Source: an uncultured Eubacteriales bacterium (GTDB lineage: Bacteria; Bacillota; Clostridia; Oscillospirales; Oscillospiraceae). Taken from it: a stretch of 53,658 bases of DNA. The stretch lies in NCBI GenBank assembly GCA_958402445.1, contig CATXTO010000012.1:1-53658 (forward strand), in the 5' to 3' direction. The position numbers and the translations under genes were made by a program. Shown here piece by piece: positions 26,674 to 34,864 of the stretch (positions are counted from its first letter, which is position 1; the number at the start of each line of letters is the position of its first letter). The notes beneath the pieces were generated by a model. It had not been told where the DNA came from. It searched no databases and saw only the letters and a list, made by a program, of their open reading frames with translations.

Positions 26674-28116
26674 ATGGACAAGGATTTAGCCTCCCGGCAG
26701 GAGGCCCGGACCCTGGCCCAGGCGGCCCAGGCGGCGCAGCTGCAGCTGCGGGGCATGGACCAGGAAAAGCTGGACGCCATCGTGCAGGCCGTGAGCCGGG
26801 CCTTTGCGGACCAGGCCCTGGAGCTGGGCCGGCTGGCGTGCCAGGAAACCGGCTTCGGCAACGAGGCCGATAAGGCGGTGAAGAACCGCTTCGCCTCCCT
26901 GCGGGTCTGGGAGGCCATTAAGGATTTAAAAACCGTTGGTATTTTGAAGGAGCATCCCCAGGAAAAAATCTGGGACGTGGGCGTGCCCGTTGGGGTCATC
27001 GCGGGCATCGTGCCCTCCACCAACCCCACCTCCACGGTCTGCTACAAGGCCATGATCGCCCTGAAGGCCGGCAGCGCCATCGTTTTCTCCCCCCACCCCG
27101 CAGCGGCCAAGTGCACCCTGCGGGCCACGGAGGTGGTGGCCCGGGCGGCGGAGGCCGCCGGCTGCCCCAAGGGCGCGGTGAGCTGCCTCACCACCCCCAC
27201 CATGGAGGCGGTGGACGAGCTTATGAAGTGCCCCCAGGTCCGGCTGATTCTGGCCACCGGAGGCCCCGGCATGGTAAGAGCCGCCTACTCCTCCGGCAAG
27301 CCGGCCATCGGCGTGGGCGCCGGAAACGGGCCGGCCTATATCCACCGTTCGGCGGATATTTCCAAGGCGGTGGCGGACATCTTTGCCTCCAAGACCTTTG
27401 ACTACGGCACGGTGTGCGCCTCGGAGCAGAGCATCATCGTGGAGCGAGCCGACGCCGAGCGGGTCAAGCAGGAGTGCAAGCGGCAGGGCGCCTATTTCCT
27501 GTCCGAGCAGGAGGCCGGCCAGGTGGCCAAGGTCCTCTTCCGGCCGGACGGCAGGCTGAATCCCAAGGTGGTGGGCCGCAGCGCTCCGGCGGTGGCCCAG
27601 TTGGCCGGGCTCACAGTGCCGGCCAATACCCGGGTCCTCATGGCCCGGGAGACCCAGGCGGGCCCCACCCGGCCCTACTCTCACGAAAAGCTGTGCCCGG
27701 TGTTGGCCTATTTCGTGGAGGAAAACGAGGACACCGTTCTGGCCCGGTCCATTGAGGTGCTGGAGCACGAGGGCGCGGGTCATACCTTCATCCTGCACGC
27801 CAAGGACGAAGCGGTGATTCGCAGGTTCGCTCTCCAGGTGCCGGTGTCCCGGTTCCTGGTGAACACGCCGGGGGCCCTGGGCGGCATCGGCGCCACCACC
27901 AACCTGTTCCCGGCTCTGACCCTGGGCTGCGGCGCGGTGGGCGGCAGCTCATCATCCAACAACATCGGGCCCCTGGACCTGATCAACATCCGGCGGGTGG
28001 CCTGGGGCGTCCGGGAGCCGGAACAGGCCCCGGTAGCGGCCCGCGGGTCCAGTGGGGCCGTCAGCGAGACTGTGATCAACGCCCTGGCGGCGGAGATTAT
28101 GAAAAAACTATTATAA
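26674..28116 (+). CDS. eutE: CoA-acylating acetaldehyde dehydrogenase (EutE)
   Basis: 480-aa aldehyde dehydrogenase that converts acetaldehyde, CoA and NAD+ to acetyl-CoA. Cofactor region GVIAGIVPSTNPTSTVCYKA; catalytic cysteine in FDYGTVCASEQSIIVE. The N-terminal 45 residues are Ala/Gln-rich and helical, as in microcompartment-targeted aldehyde dehydrogenases. ATG 26674 follows GAGGAGG. It sits between shell genes eutL and eutM. Product feeds PduL (acetyl phosphate); the NADH can be reoxidised by the alcohol dehydrogenase. Confidence 0.95.
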   Translation: MDKDLASRQEARTLAQAAQAAQLQLRGMDQEKLDAIVQAVSRAFADQALELGRLACQETGFGNEADKAVKNRFASLRVWEAIKDLKTVGILKEHPQEKIWDVGVPVGVIAGIVPSTNPTSTVCYKAMIALKAGSAIVFSPHPAAAKCTLRATEVVARAAEAAGCPKGAVSCLTTPTMEAVDELMKCPQVRLILATGGPGMVRAAYSSGKPAIGVGAGNGPAYIHRSADISKAVADIFASKTFDYGTVCASEQSIIVERADAERVKQECKRQGAYFLSEQEAGQVAKVLFRPDGRLNPKVVGRSAPAVAQLAGLTVPANTRVLMARETQAGPTRPYSHEKLCPVLAYFVEENEDTVLARSIEVLEHEGAGHTFILHAKDEAVIRRFALQVPVSRFLVNTPGALGGIGATTNLFPALTLGCGAVGGSSSSNNIGPLDLINIRRVAWGVREPEQAPVAARGSSGAVSETVINALAAEIMKKLL

Positions 28117-28131
28117 GGAGCGAGAAACGAC

Positions 28132-28437
<306 letters not shown>

Positions 28438-28439
28438 AA

Positions 28440-29153
28440 GTGGCCCTGTATACCGAGGCGGCGGTTCGGGCCAATCTCCGAAACCGGGAGGGCCGCCGCG
28501 TGTTTTACCTGGGGCAGGGCGATCAGCTGACCCCGGGAGCCCGGGATTTCCTCCGGGACAATCACATTGAGATCCTCCCGGCCAGCGCTGCCCGCCCCCA
28601 GGTGTACAGGACCCTGCAGGGCGCGGAGTTTCAGGAGAAGCCGGAGCACATGACCCATTTGAACGGCGACGTCCTGGTGCCCAAGGACCATCCCCGGATC
28701 GTGTTCCGGGGATGGGTGGATATGCTGGAGGCGGAGATTCTGCTGGCCCAGCGCCAGGCCCAGGACGAGGGTTACGGCCAGGTGTGCCGGGAGCTGGGCC
28801 AGGCCCTGGAGCTGGTCCGACTCATGATCCGGTGCGACGTGCTCAATGAACCTCTGCAATTTCCCAAGCTGGGGGGACTGGACGCCAAGGCCCTGCGGGA
28901 GCGGAGCCACAACCCCCAGAATTACTATAATCAGCCCCACTTTATGCCGGACCACACCCAGAGCCGGACGCTTTTGGCGGTGAATAAGGCGCGCACCATG
29001 GTGCGGGCCACGGAGCTCAGCTGCTACGCCGCCTTCCGGGACCAAAACGGCCTGTGCGTCCGGGAGGATCTGCTGCAGGGCCTGAACCGACTCAGCAGCT
29101 TCCTGTGGATTCAAGAGATTCAGCTGGCGGCGGGGCAGTATAAGAAAGGGTGA
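28440..29153 (+). CDS. eutT: EutT-type cobalamin adenosyltransferase
   Basis: 237-aa ATP:cob(I)alamin adenosyltransferase of the EutT family, making the adenosylcobalamin needed by EutBC. Recognisable segments are GWVDMLEAEILLAQRQAQDEG, ELVRLMIRCDVLNEPL and the N-terminal ITGD-like region. The HX11CCX2C metal motif of Salmonella EutT is not visible, so this may be the metal-independent variety described in Listeria. GTG start at 28440, 2 nt after the eutM stop, with GAGGA about 10 nt upstream. Start choice is moderately sure. Confidence 0.9.
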   Translation: MALYTEAAVRANLRNREGRRVFYLGQGDQLTPGARDFLRDNHIEILPASAARPQVYRTLQGAEFQEKPEHMTHLNGDVLVPKDHPRIVFRGWVDMLEAEILLAQRQAQDEGYGQVCRELGQALELVRLMIRCDVLNEPLQFPKLGGLDAKALRERSHNPQNYYNQPHFMPDHTQSRTLLAVNKARTMVRATELSCYAAFRDQNGLCVREDLLQGLNRLSSFLWIQEIQLAAGQYKKG

Positions 29154-29157
29154 GTCG

Positions 29158-29766
29158 ATGGAAGAAAAAATTGGAGCCCTGGCCGCGGCGGTGGCGGACC
29201 GGCTGTTTGTGGAGGTGGAGGCCTCCGGCCGCCATGTGCATCTGACCGAGGCCCAGGCGCTGACCCTCTTCGGCCACGGTCTCACCGAAGCGCGGCCCCT
29301 GTCCCAGCCGGGGCAGTTTGTGTGCAATGAGCGGGTGGAGATCGTCGGGCCCAAGGGCAGCTTCGCCCGGGTGGCCGTGCTGGGGCCGGCCCGGCGGGAG
29401 GGCCAGGTGGAGATCTCCCTGACCGACGCCGTGACCCTGGGGCTCAAGCCCCCGGTACGGCTCAGCGGCAGCGTGCAGGGCTCCCCTGGCATCACCGTCC
29501 GGGGGCCCAAGGGGGAGCTGCGCCTGGAGCAGGGGGTCATCGTGGCCCGGCGGCACATCCACATGCCCCCGGACCAGGCGGCCCAGCGGGGGCTAAAGGA
29601 CAAGCAGGTGGTCGGGCTGAAGATGTTCTCGGACCGGCCTCTGGTCTTTGACGACGTGGTGGTAAGGGTAGACCCCAGCTTCGCGCCCCGGGCCCATATC
29701 GACTTCGACGAGGCCAACGCCTGCGCCTTCCGAGGCGGGGACTTCGGGATGATCGTCGGTGGATGA
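29158..29766 (+). CDS. pduL: PduL-type phosphate propanoyl/acetyltransferase
   Basis: 202-aa PduL phosphotransacylase, converting acetyl-CoA and phosphate to acetyl phosphate and recycling CoA inside the compartment. Zinc-ligand histidines lie in GRHVHLTEAQA, VIVARRHIHMPPDQA and the C-terminal RAHIDFDEANAC. The first 18 residues (MEEKIGALAAAVADRLF) look like an amphipathic targeting helix. Firmicute eut operons use PduL where enteric bacteria have EutD. It is unrelated to the Pta at 8348-9346. Confidence 0.95.
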   Translation: MEEKIGALAAAVADRLFVEVEASGRHVHLTEAQALTLFGHGLTEARPLSQPGQFVCNERVEIVGPKGSFARVAVLGPARREGQVEISLTDAVTLGLKPPVRLSGSVQGSPGITVRGPKGELRLEQGVIVARRHIHMPPDQAAQRGLKDKQVVGLKMFSDRPLVFDDVVVRVDPSFAPRAHIDFDEANACAFRGGDFGMIVGG

Positions 29767-30226
29767 TCGCCTGGTGGAGGCGGTGACGGACCGGATTCTG
29801 ACTGCCATGGAATCCCGCCTGCCGCCGGCTCTGCTGGTGGGGCAGGCCCCGCCGGAGGACCTGGGATACCGGTATGTGGAAGCCCCGCCCTATGAGGCGG
29901 TGGTCATCGGTTCCCTGAAGACGGGGCAGCTCTTGTGCTTCCGGGATGAGCGGGTGCTGGAGGCCTTGCTCCAGGGGCTGCCCGTGTATCTGTACACCCC
30001 GGGGCTGCCGGGGCGCAGTGGGAAAAACCGGACCCTCCAGGCCCGGCTCACCGCCGCCCAGCGGGAGCTCAAGAGCTGGGGCGTGATCTTCACCGAAGGG
30101 GGCGCCCGGAAGCGGTTCGTGTCGGCGGAGGAGGCCCGGCGGCTCAGAGCCCAGGGCGCTTCGCCGCCCCCCGGCGCGGTCCTGAGCCCCCTGGCCCGAG
30201 AAATTTTGGAGGAAAATCCCCGTTAA
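29759..30226 (+). CDS. Conserved eut-operon protein of unknown function
   Basis: 155-aa protein starting at a GTG that overlaps the pduL stop by 8 nt. It begins with an amphipathic helix (MDDRLVEAVTDRILTAM), has a core AVVIGSLKTGQLLCFRDERVLEALLQGLPVYLYTPGLP suggesting a Rossmann-like fold, and ends PLAREILEENPR. Similar small proteins follow pduL in Firmicute ethanolamine loci, but I know no established function. The N-terminal helix resembles those of EutC, PduL and EutQ, so it could be carried into the microcompartment. Real gene by codon use and coupling. Confidence 0.75.
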   Translation: MDDRLVEAVTDRILTAMESRLPPALLVGQAPPEDLGYRYVEAPPYEAVVIGSLKTGQLLCFRDERVLEALLQGLPVYLYTPGLPGRSGKNRTLQARLTAAQRELKSWGVIFTEGGARKRFVSAEEARRLRAQGASPPPGAVLSPLAREILEENPR

Positions 30227-30237
30227 AGACAGACCCG

Positions 30238-30450
30238 GCGATGTAGGGGCGTGCATCGCACGCCCGCGGGCGACCGCAGGCCGCCCCTACAACCTTTCAA
30301 TTACCCCGCACCCTGTAGGGGCGAGCTGCGCTCGCCCGCAAACCCCGCAAAATGAAACGCAGATTCCCAGAACGACCGCAGGCCGTTCCCCACGTCCCAA
30401 GAACAAATGGATGCCCAAACCGAAGCCCAGCGCCAGCAGGTTCGGTTTGG
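30238..30450. repeat. Palindromic cassettes inside the eut operon
   Basis: Two head-to-head REP-like cassettes (30241-30292 and 30315-30340), a degenerate one near 30370-30390, and a CCAAACCGAA...TTCGGTTTGG hairpin at 30415-30450. They fill the only large gap (30227-30540) of the eut operon. No promoter was recognised, so the downstream eutN-eutH-eutQ genes probably rely on readthrough. Confidence 0.8.
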
Positions 30451-30540
30451 AGAGAAGCAGAGACGGAGCGGCTTACTGCCACCCCATACACCGCAACCGC
30501 GTCTGATTGGAGGCGCCTTACAGCAGAGGAGGATACGCCA

Positions 30541-30792
30541 ATGGAAATCGGAACCGTCACGGGCTCCGTATGGGCCACCAGAAAAGCCCGGAACCTCAAC
30601 GGTCAGACCCTTTTGGTCGTAAAGACGGATCAGAAGAGACTGGTCGCCGCGGACTTTGTGGGCGCGGGCACCGGGGATCAGGTACTGCTGGTCACCGGCT
30701 CCACCGCCCGGGTCTATTGCCCGGAGTGCCCGGTGGACACGGCGGTGGTGGCAATTTTAGATCAAATGGAGGAGCGCCATGTCCGCACATGA
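30541..30792 (+). CDS. eutN: Microcompartment pentamer vertex protein EutN
   Basis: 83-aa EutN/CcmL family protein forming pentamers that close shell vertices. It reads MEIGTVTGSVWATRKARNLNG, LLVVKTDQ, DFVGAGTGDQVLLVTGS and AVVAILDQ, as expected. ATG 30541 has AGGAGG upstream; the frame is open further up but runs through repeat DNA. The end overlaps eutH by 14 nt. With EutM and EutL it gives the minimal set of three shell types. Confidence 0.95.
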   Translation: MEIGTVTGSVWATRKARNLNGQTLLVVKTDQKRLVAADFVGAGTGDQVLLVTGSTARVYCPECPVDTAVVAILDQMEERHVRT

Positions 30793-31873
30793 AATTTTAA
30801 TCGCCGTCATGGCGGTATTCGCGGTGCTGGGCGCCCTGGACCGGATTTTCGGCAACCGGGTGGGCCTGGGACCGGAGTTTGAAAACGGAATTTTAGCCCT
30901 GGGCTCCCTGGCTTTGTCCATGGTGGGTATCATCAGCCTGGCCCCGGTGCTGGCAAATTTGCTGCGGCCGGTCATCGTGCCGGTGTACCGGTTCCTGGGC
31001 GCGGACCCAGCCATGTTCGCCGGCACCATCCTGGCCAACGACATGGGCGGCGCGCCCCTGGCCCAGGAGCTGGCCGGCAGTCCGGAGGCGGCCCAGTTGG
31101 GCGGCCTTTTGGTGGGCGCCATGCTGGGCGCCACGGTGGTCTTCACCATCCCCGTGGCCTTGGGGATTCTGCGGCCTGAGGATCGGCCGGCCCTGGCCAA
31201 GGGCGTGCTGGCCGGCATCGTCACCATTCCCATCGGCGTGCTGGTGGGCGGCCTGGTGGCGGGCTATCCCATCTTGATGGTTCTGCGGAATCTGATTCCC
31301 ATCGCCCTGATCGCCCTGCTCATCGCTTTGGGCCTGTGGAAGCTGGAGCGGGGGATGATCAAGGGCTTCTCCGTATTCGGCAAAATCATCATTGCGATCA
31401 TCACCGTGGGGCTGGGCGCCGCTATTGTGGAGGCCCTGACGGGGTGGGTCCTGATCCCCGGCATGGCTCCCATCACCGAGGGCCTGGGCATCGTAGGCGA
31501 CATCGCCATCGTGCTGGCCGGGGCGTTCCCCCTGGTGTGGGTGATCACCAAGGTCTTCCGCAAGCCCCTGATGAAGCTGGGGAGCCTCATGGGGATGAAC
31601 GACACCGCGGCGGCGGGCCTTATCGCCAGCCTTGCCAACTCCATCGCCATGTTCGGCATGGTCAAGGATATGGACGACCGGGGCAAGATCATCAACGTGG
31701 CCTTCGCAGTCTCCGCCGCTTTTGTGTTCGGAGACCATCTGGGCTTCACTGCGGGCTACGCTCCCGAGATGCTGGTCCCCGTGATCGTGGGCAAGCTGGT
31801 GGGAGGCGTCACCGCAATCATCGTGGCTATGCTGCTGACAGGAGGGAAAAAGCGTGAACAGAAGCGAGCTTGA
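30779..31873 (+). CDS. eutH: Ethanolamine permease EutH
   Basis: 364-aa integral membrane protein with about 10-11 hydrophobic helices, matching EutH, thought to bring ethanolamine into the cell. Conserved stretches are ANDMGGAPLAQELAGSPEAAQLGG, GMNDTAAAGLIASLANSIAMFGM and VFGDHLGFTAGYAPEM. GGAGG precedes the ATG within eutN. It overlaps eutQ by 20 nt. Family assignment is firm; transport is inferred from family. Confidence 0.95.
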   Translation: MSAHEILIAVMAVFAVLGALDRIFGNRVGLGPEFENGILALGSLALSMVGIISLAPVLANLLRPVIVPVYRFLGADPAMFAGTILANDMGGAPLAQELAGSPEAAQLGGLLVGAMLGATVVFTIPVALGILRPEDRPALAKGVLAGIVTIPIGVLVGGLVAGYPILMVLRNLIPIALIALLIALGLWKLERGMIKGFSVFGKIIIAIITVGLGAAIVEALTGWVLIPGMAPITEGLGIVGDIAIVLAGAFPLVWVITKVFRKPLMKLGSLMGMNDTAAAGLIASLANSIAMFGMVKDMDDRGKIINVAFAVSAAFVFGDHLGFTAGYAPEMLVPVIVGKLVGGVTAIIVAMLLTGGKKREQKRA

Positions 31874-32294
31874 GCAGGCGGTTCGGGAAATCCTCATGGA
31901 GCAGTTGGGCGCGCCCCAGGTGCTGCTGGCGGACCTGCCGACGGTCCGCACCAGCCAGGCGGACCGGCTGGATACGGGCCGGCCCGGGGACCGGGTTTTT
32001 ACCCGGGACCTGTTTACCCTGGCCCAGAGCCCCCGGCTGGGGGCCGGCATCATGGAGATGGAAAAAACCACCTTCCCCTGGCATTTGACCTACGATGAGC
32101 TGGATTATATCATTGAGGGCCAGCTCACCATCATATCCCATAGCGGCTCCGTCACCGCAGGCCCCGGACAGGCCATCCTGATTCCCAAGGGCAGTCAAAT
32201 TCAGTTCTCCGTTCCAGACCGGGCCCGGTTTTTGTATGTGACCTATCCAGCGGACTGGCAGGAGCAGGCCCCGGCCGCTGCGCATCCCTCCTGA
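31854..32294 (+). CDS. eutQ: EutQ-type cupin protein
   Basis: 146-aa protein. The N-terminal helix (MNRSELEQAVREILMEQLG) is followed by a short linker and a cupin domain (about 55-140) containing GIMEMEKTTFPWHLTYDELDYIIEGQL and GPGQAILIPKGSQIQF. EutQ is associated with the microcompartment, and acetate-kinase activity has been reported for the Salmonella protein. GTG 31854 follows GGAGGG by about 7 nt inside eutH. It is the last eut gene, with a terminator 8 nt later. Confidence 0.92.
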   Translation: MNRSELEQAVREILMEQLGAPQVLLADLPTVRTSQADRLDTGRPGDRVFTRDLFTLAQSPRLGAGIMEMEKTTFPWHLTYDELDYIIEGQLTIISHSGSVTAGPGQAILIPKGSQIQFSVPDRARFLYVTYPADWQEQAPAAAHPS

Positions 32295-32301
32295 GCTTGT
32301 T

Positions 32302-32333
32302 AAAAAGCCCACGCTTAAAAGCGTGGGCTTTTT
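32302..32333. terminator. Rho-independent terminator of the eut operon
   Basis: Perfect inverted repeat AAAAAGCCCACGC (32302-32314) / GCGTGGGCTTTTT (32321-32333), loop TTAAAA. The T-run on the plus strand and the A-run before it make it able to work in both directions. Confidence 0.95.
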
Positions 32334-32375
32334 GTCGCAGCTACTTGGACATACGGGAATGGTTCTTGCCGGCAA

Positions 32376-33016
32376 CGTAGGGGAGAGCTGCGCTCGCCCG
32401 CCAAACCCCACAAGGCCTTAGAATTCCCCTAGCGGGCGACCACAGGTCGCCCCTACAGCGGAACCGCGGATAGACTCCTGTCGGGGCGCGCTGCGCCGGC
32501 CCGCCAAACCCCATAAGGCCGGAGGATTCCCCTAGCGGGCGGCCACAGGCCGCCCCTACAGCGGAACCGCCGAATGACTTCTGTCGGGGCGCGCTGCGCC
32601 GGCCTGTCAAACCCTACAAGGCCGGAGGATTCCCCTAGCGGGCGACCACAGGCCGCCCCTACAGCGGAACCGCGGATAGACTTCTGTCGGGGCGCGCTGC
32701 GCCGGCCCGCCAAACCCCATAAGGCCGGAGGATTCCCCTAGCGGGCGGCCACAGGCCGCCCCTACAGCGAAACCGCCGATAAGACTCCTGTCGGGGCGCG
32801 CTGCGCCGGCCCGCCAAACCCCATAAGGTCGGAGGATTCCCCTAGCGGGCGGCCACAGGCCGCCCCTACAGCGAAACCGCCGAATGACTTCTGTCGGGGC
32901 GCGCTGCGCCGGCCTGTCAAACCCTACAAGGCCGGAGGATTCCCCTAGCGGGCGACCACATATCGCCCCTACAGGCGAGCTGCGCTCGCCCGCAGGCGGC
33001 CAAAGGCCGCCCCTAC
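32376..33016. repeat. Tandem array of about 103-bp palindromic units
   Basis: A unit of 103-104 bp repeats with the segment TCGGGGCGCGCTGCGCCGG at 32481, 32584, 32687, 32791 and 32894, plus a divergent first copy near 32376 and a partial last one. Each unit joins a GGGGCGCGCTGCGCC hairpin, the spacer AAGGCCGGAGGATTCCCCTA and a GCGGGCGRCCACAGGYCGCCCCTACA hairpin. No genuine gene was seen in 32334-33100. Confidence 0.9.
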
Positions 33017-33100
33017 GTCCTCCGATTCTCCCTCTCCTCCACACCTTACAGCAATTGACGGACATCCCGGCAATGGCGTCAATCCCAGGCTGTTTTAGAA

Positions 33101-33129
33101 TTTACAATGCTTCTTATCTATGGTATAAT
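33101..33129 (+). promoter_or_regulatory. Strong promoter of the second nucleoside-type ABC operon
   Basis: -35 TTTACA (33101-33106), 17-nt spacer, extended -10 TGGTATAAT (TATAAT at 33124-33129). Transcription should start near 33136, leaving a leader of about 170 nt before the ATPase gene. Confidence 0.88.
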
Positions 33130-33182
33130 GGGAAGAAAAGAACGGTTTTGTTACCCCAATTAGGTTCCTGGAAAGGTAGTGC

Positions 33183-33302
33183 ATGGACTGCGCCTGGGGC
33201 CGTCAAATTGTGTGCGTGGAGGGCGGCGCCCTGGGCCGCTTTCTGTGTGATATAGTTTCTGCGCAATGCCAGATCCCCGCGAATCACCGACAGAAAGGAT
33301 GA
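33183..33302 (+). CDS. Possible 39-residue small ORF in the ABC operon leader
   Basis: ATG 33183 has a GGAAAGG ribosome site 6 nt upstream and opens a 39-codon frame (MDCAWGRQIVCVEGGALGRF...). It contains four cysteines and ends TGA at 33300-33302. The stop overlaps the AAAGGA ribosome site of the ATPase gene, whose TTG start is 5 nt further on. Codon use is GC3-rich like the host's. The arrangement suggests translational coupling or a leader peptide. No relative is recognised, so it could also be chance. Confidence 0.4.
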   Translation: MDCAWGRQIVCVEGGALGRFLCDIVSAQCQIPANHRQKG

Positions 33303-33307
33303 CCTGC

Positions 33308-34864
33308 TTGGAGACTGAAAAAAACGCAAAATCCCAGCTTCCGGCCATTGAGCTCCGGCACATCACCAAGCGGTTCGGCACTGTCGTCGCCAACGACGAC
33401 ATCAGCCTGACCCTGTACCGCGGCGAGATTCTCTCCCTGCTGGGAGAAAACGGCAGCGGCAAGACCACCCTCATGAATATGATTTCCGGCATCTACTATC
33501 CGGACCAGGGACAGATTCTGGTGGATGGGCGGGAGGTCGCCATCCGGGACCCCAAGGACGCCTTTGCCTGCGGCATCGGCATGATTCACCAGCATTTCAA
33601 GCTGGTAGACGTGTTTACCGCGGCGGAGAACATCGTATTGGGCCTGCCCGGCGGCGCCAGCCTGGACCGGCGGGCCATCAACGAAAGGGTCCAGGAGATC
33701 AGCCGGCGCTACGGCTTTTCCATCGACCCCAACCAAAAGGTTTACGAGATGACCGTCTCCCAGAAGCAGACCGTAGAGATCGTCAAGGTGCTGTATCGGG
33801 GCGCCGGCATCCTGATTTTGGACGAGCCCACCGCCGTGCTCACCCCCCAGGAGACCCAGCGGCTTTTTCAAGTCATGCGGAATATGCAGCAGGACGGAAA
33901 GGCCGTGGTCATCATCACCCACAAGCTCCACGAGGTTATGGAGGTTTCGGACCGGGTGGCGGTGCTGCGCCGGGGGAAATTCATCGGAGACGTGCCCACG
34001 GAACGGACCAATCCCCAGAGGCTCACGGAGATGATGGTCGGCCGCAGCGTGACCCTGAACATCGACCGGCCAGAGCCCCGGGACATGGCGGAGCGCCTGC
34101 GGGTGGAGCACCTGACCGTCCGGTCTCCAGACGGCGTGAACAAGCTGGAGGACGTGTCCTTCACCGCCTATGGAGGCGAGATTTTGGGCGTGGCCGGCAT
34201 CTCCGGCTGCGGGCAGAAGGAGCTGCTGGAGGCCATCGCCGGCCTTCACCCGGTGGAGCCAGGCAGCCAGATTCTGTATACGGACCCGGAGGGCAAGCGG
34301 CGCTCTCTGGTGGGCATGAATCCTCTGGAAATCCGCCGGGCCGGAGTGTCTCTGTCCTTCGTGCCGGAGGACAGGCTGGGCATGGGCCTGGTGGGCAATA
34401 TGGATATTACAAACAACATGCTGCTGCGCAGCTACCGGCGGGGCCGATGGGTGTTTACAGACCGGAAAACCCCCAGAGATCTGGCGCAGCAGGTGGTGCA
34501 GGAGCTGGAGGTGAGCACGCCGGGCCTCACCACGCCGGTGCGGAAGCTCTCCGGTGGAAACGTGCAGAAGGTGCTGGTGGGCCGGGAGATTGCCTCCAAT
34601 CCCTCGGTGCTCATGACCGCCTACGCGGTCCGGGGCCTGGACATTAACACCTCCTATACCATTTACCGCCTGCTCACCCAGCAGAAGCAGAACGGCGTGG
34701 CCGTGCTTTACGTGGGCGAGGATCTGGACGTACTGCTGGAGTTGTGCGACCGCATCTTAGTGCTCTGCGGCGGGCGTGTCAGCGGAATCGTAGACGGCAG
34801 GAGGACAACCAAGGAGGAGGTGGGTCTATTGATGACCCGGGTGGAAAGGGGGAACCAGCCATGA
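33308..34864 (+). CDS. ABC transporter ATPase, nucleoside/BMP type, duplicated ATP-binding domains
   Basis: 518-aa double ATP-binding protein. First half: Walker A GENGSGKTT, GMIHQHFKLVD, signature MTVSQKQTVEI, Walker B ILILDEPTAVLTPQE. Second half degenerate: LSGGNVQKVLVGREI and an aberrant Walker B (VLMTAYAVRGLD). TTG 33308 is preferred because AAAGGA sits 8 nt upstream; an ATG at 33299 overlaps that site. It is paralogous to the ATPase at 15646-17193. It overlaps the first permease (ATGA). The downstream XdhC gene suggests purine substrates. Confidence 0.9.
   Translation: METEKNAKSQLPAIELRHITKRFGTVVANDDISLTLYRGEILSLLGENGSGKTTLMNMISGIYYPDQGQILVDGREVAIRDPKDAFACGIGMIHQHFKLVDVFTAAENIVLGLPGGASLDRRAINERVQEISRRYGFSIDPNQKVYEMTVSQKQTVEIVKVLYRGAGILILDEPTAVLTPQETQRLFQVMRNMQQDGKAVVIITHKLHEVMEVSDRVAVLRRGKFIGDVPTERTNPQRLTEMMVGRSVTLNIDRPEPRDMAERLRVEHLTVRSPDGVNKLEDVSFTAYGGEILGVAGISGCGQKELLEAIAGLHPVEPGSQILYTDPEGKRRSLVGMNPLEIRRAGVSLSFVPEDRLGMGLVGNMDITNNMLLRSYRRGRWVFTDRKTPRDLAQQVVQELEVSTPGLTTPVRKLSGGNVQKVLVGREIASNPSVLMTAYAVRGLDINTSYTIYRLLTQQKQNGVAVLYVGEDLDVLLELCDRILVLCGGRVSGIVDGRRTTKEEVGLLMTRVERGNQP

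Noticed and set aside
33136..33307. Known purine, ykkC-type or ZTP riboswitch before the second nucleoside ABC operon
   Set aside because: None of the conserved cores I know could be matched. A local CGCCTGGGG resembles part of the ZTP core, but the partner elements are missing. The small ORF explains the region better.
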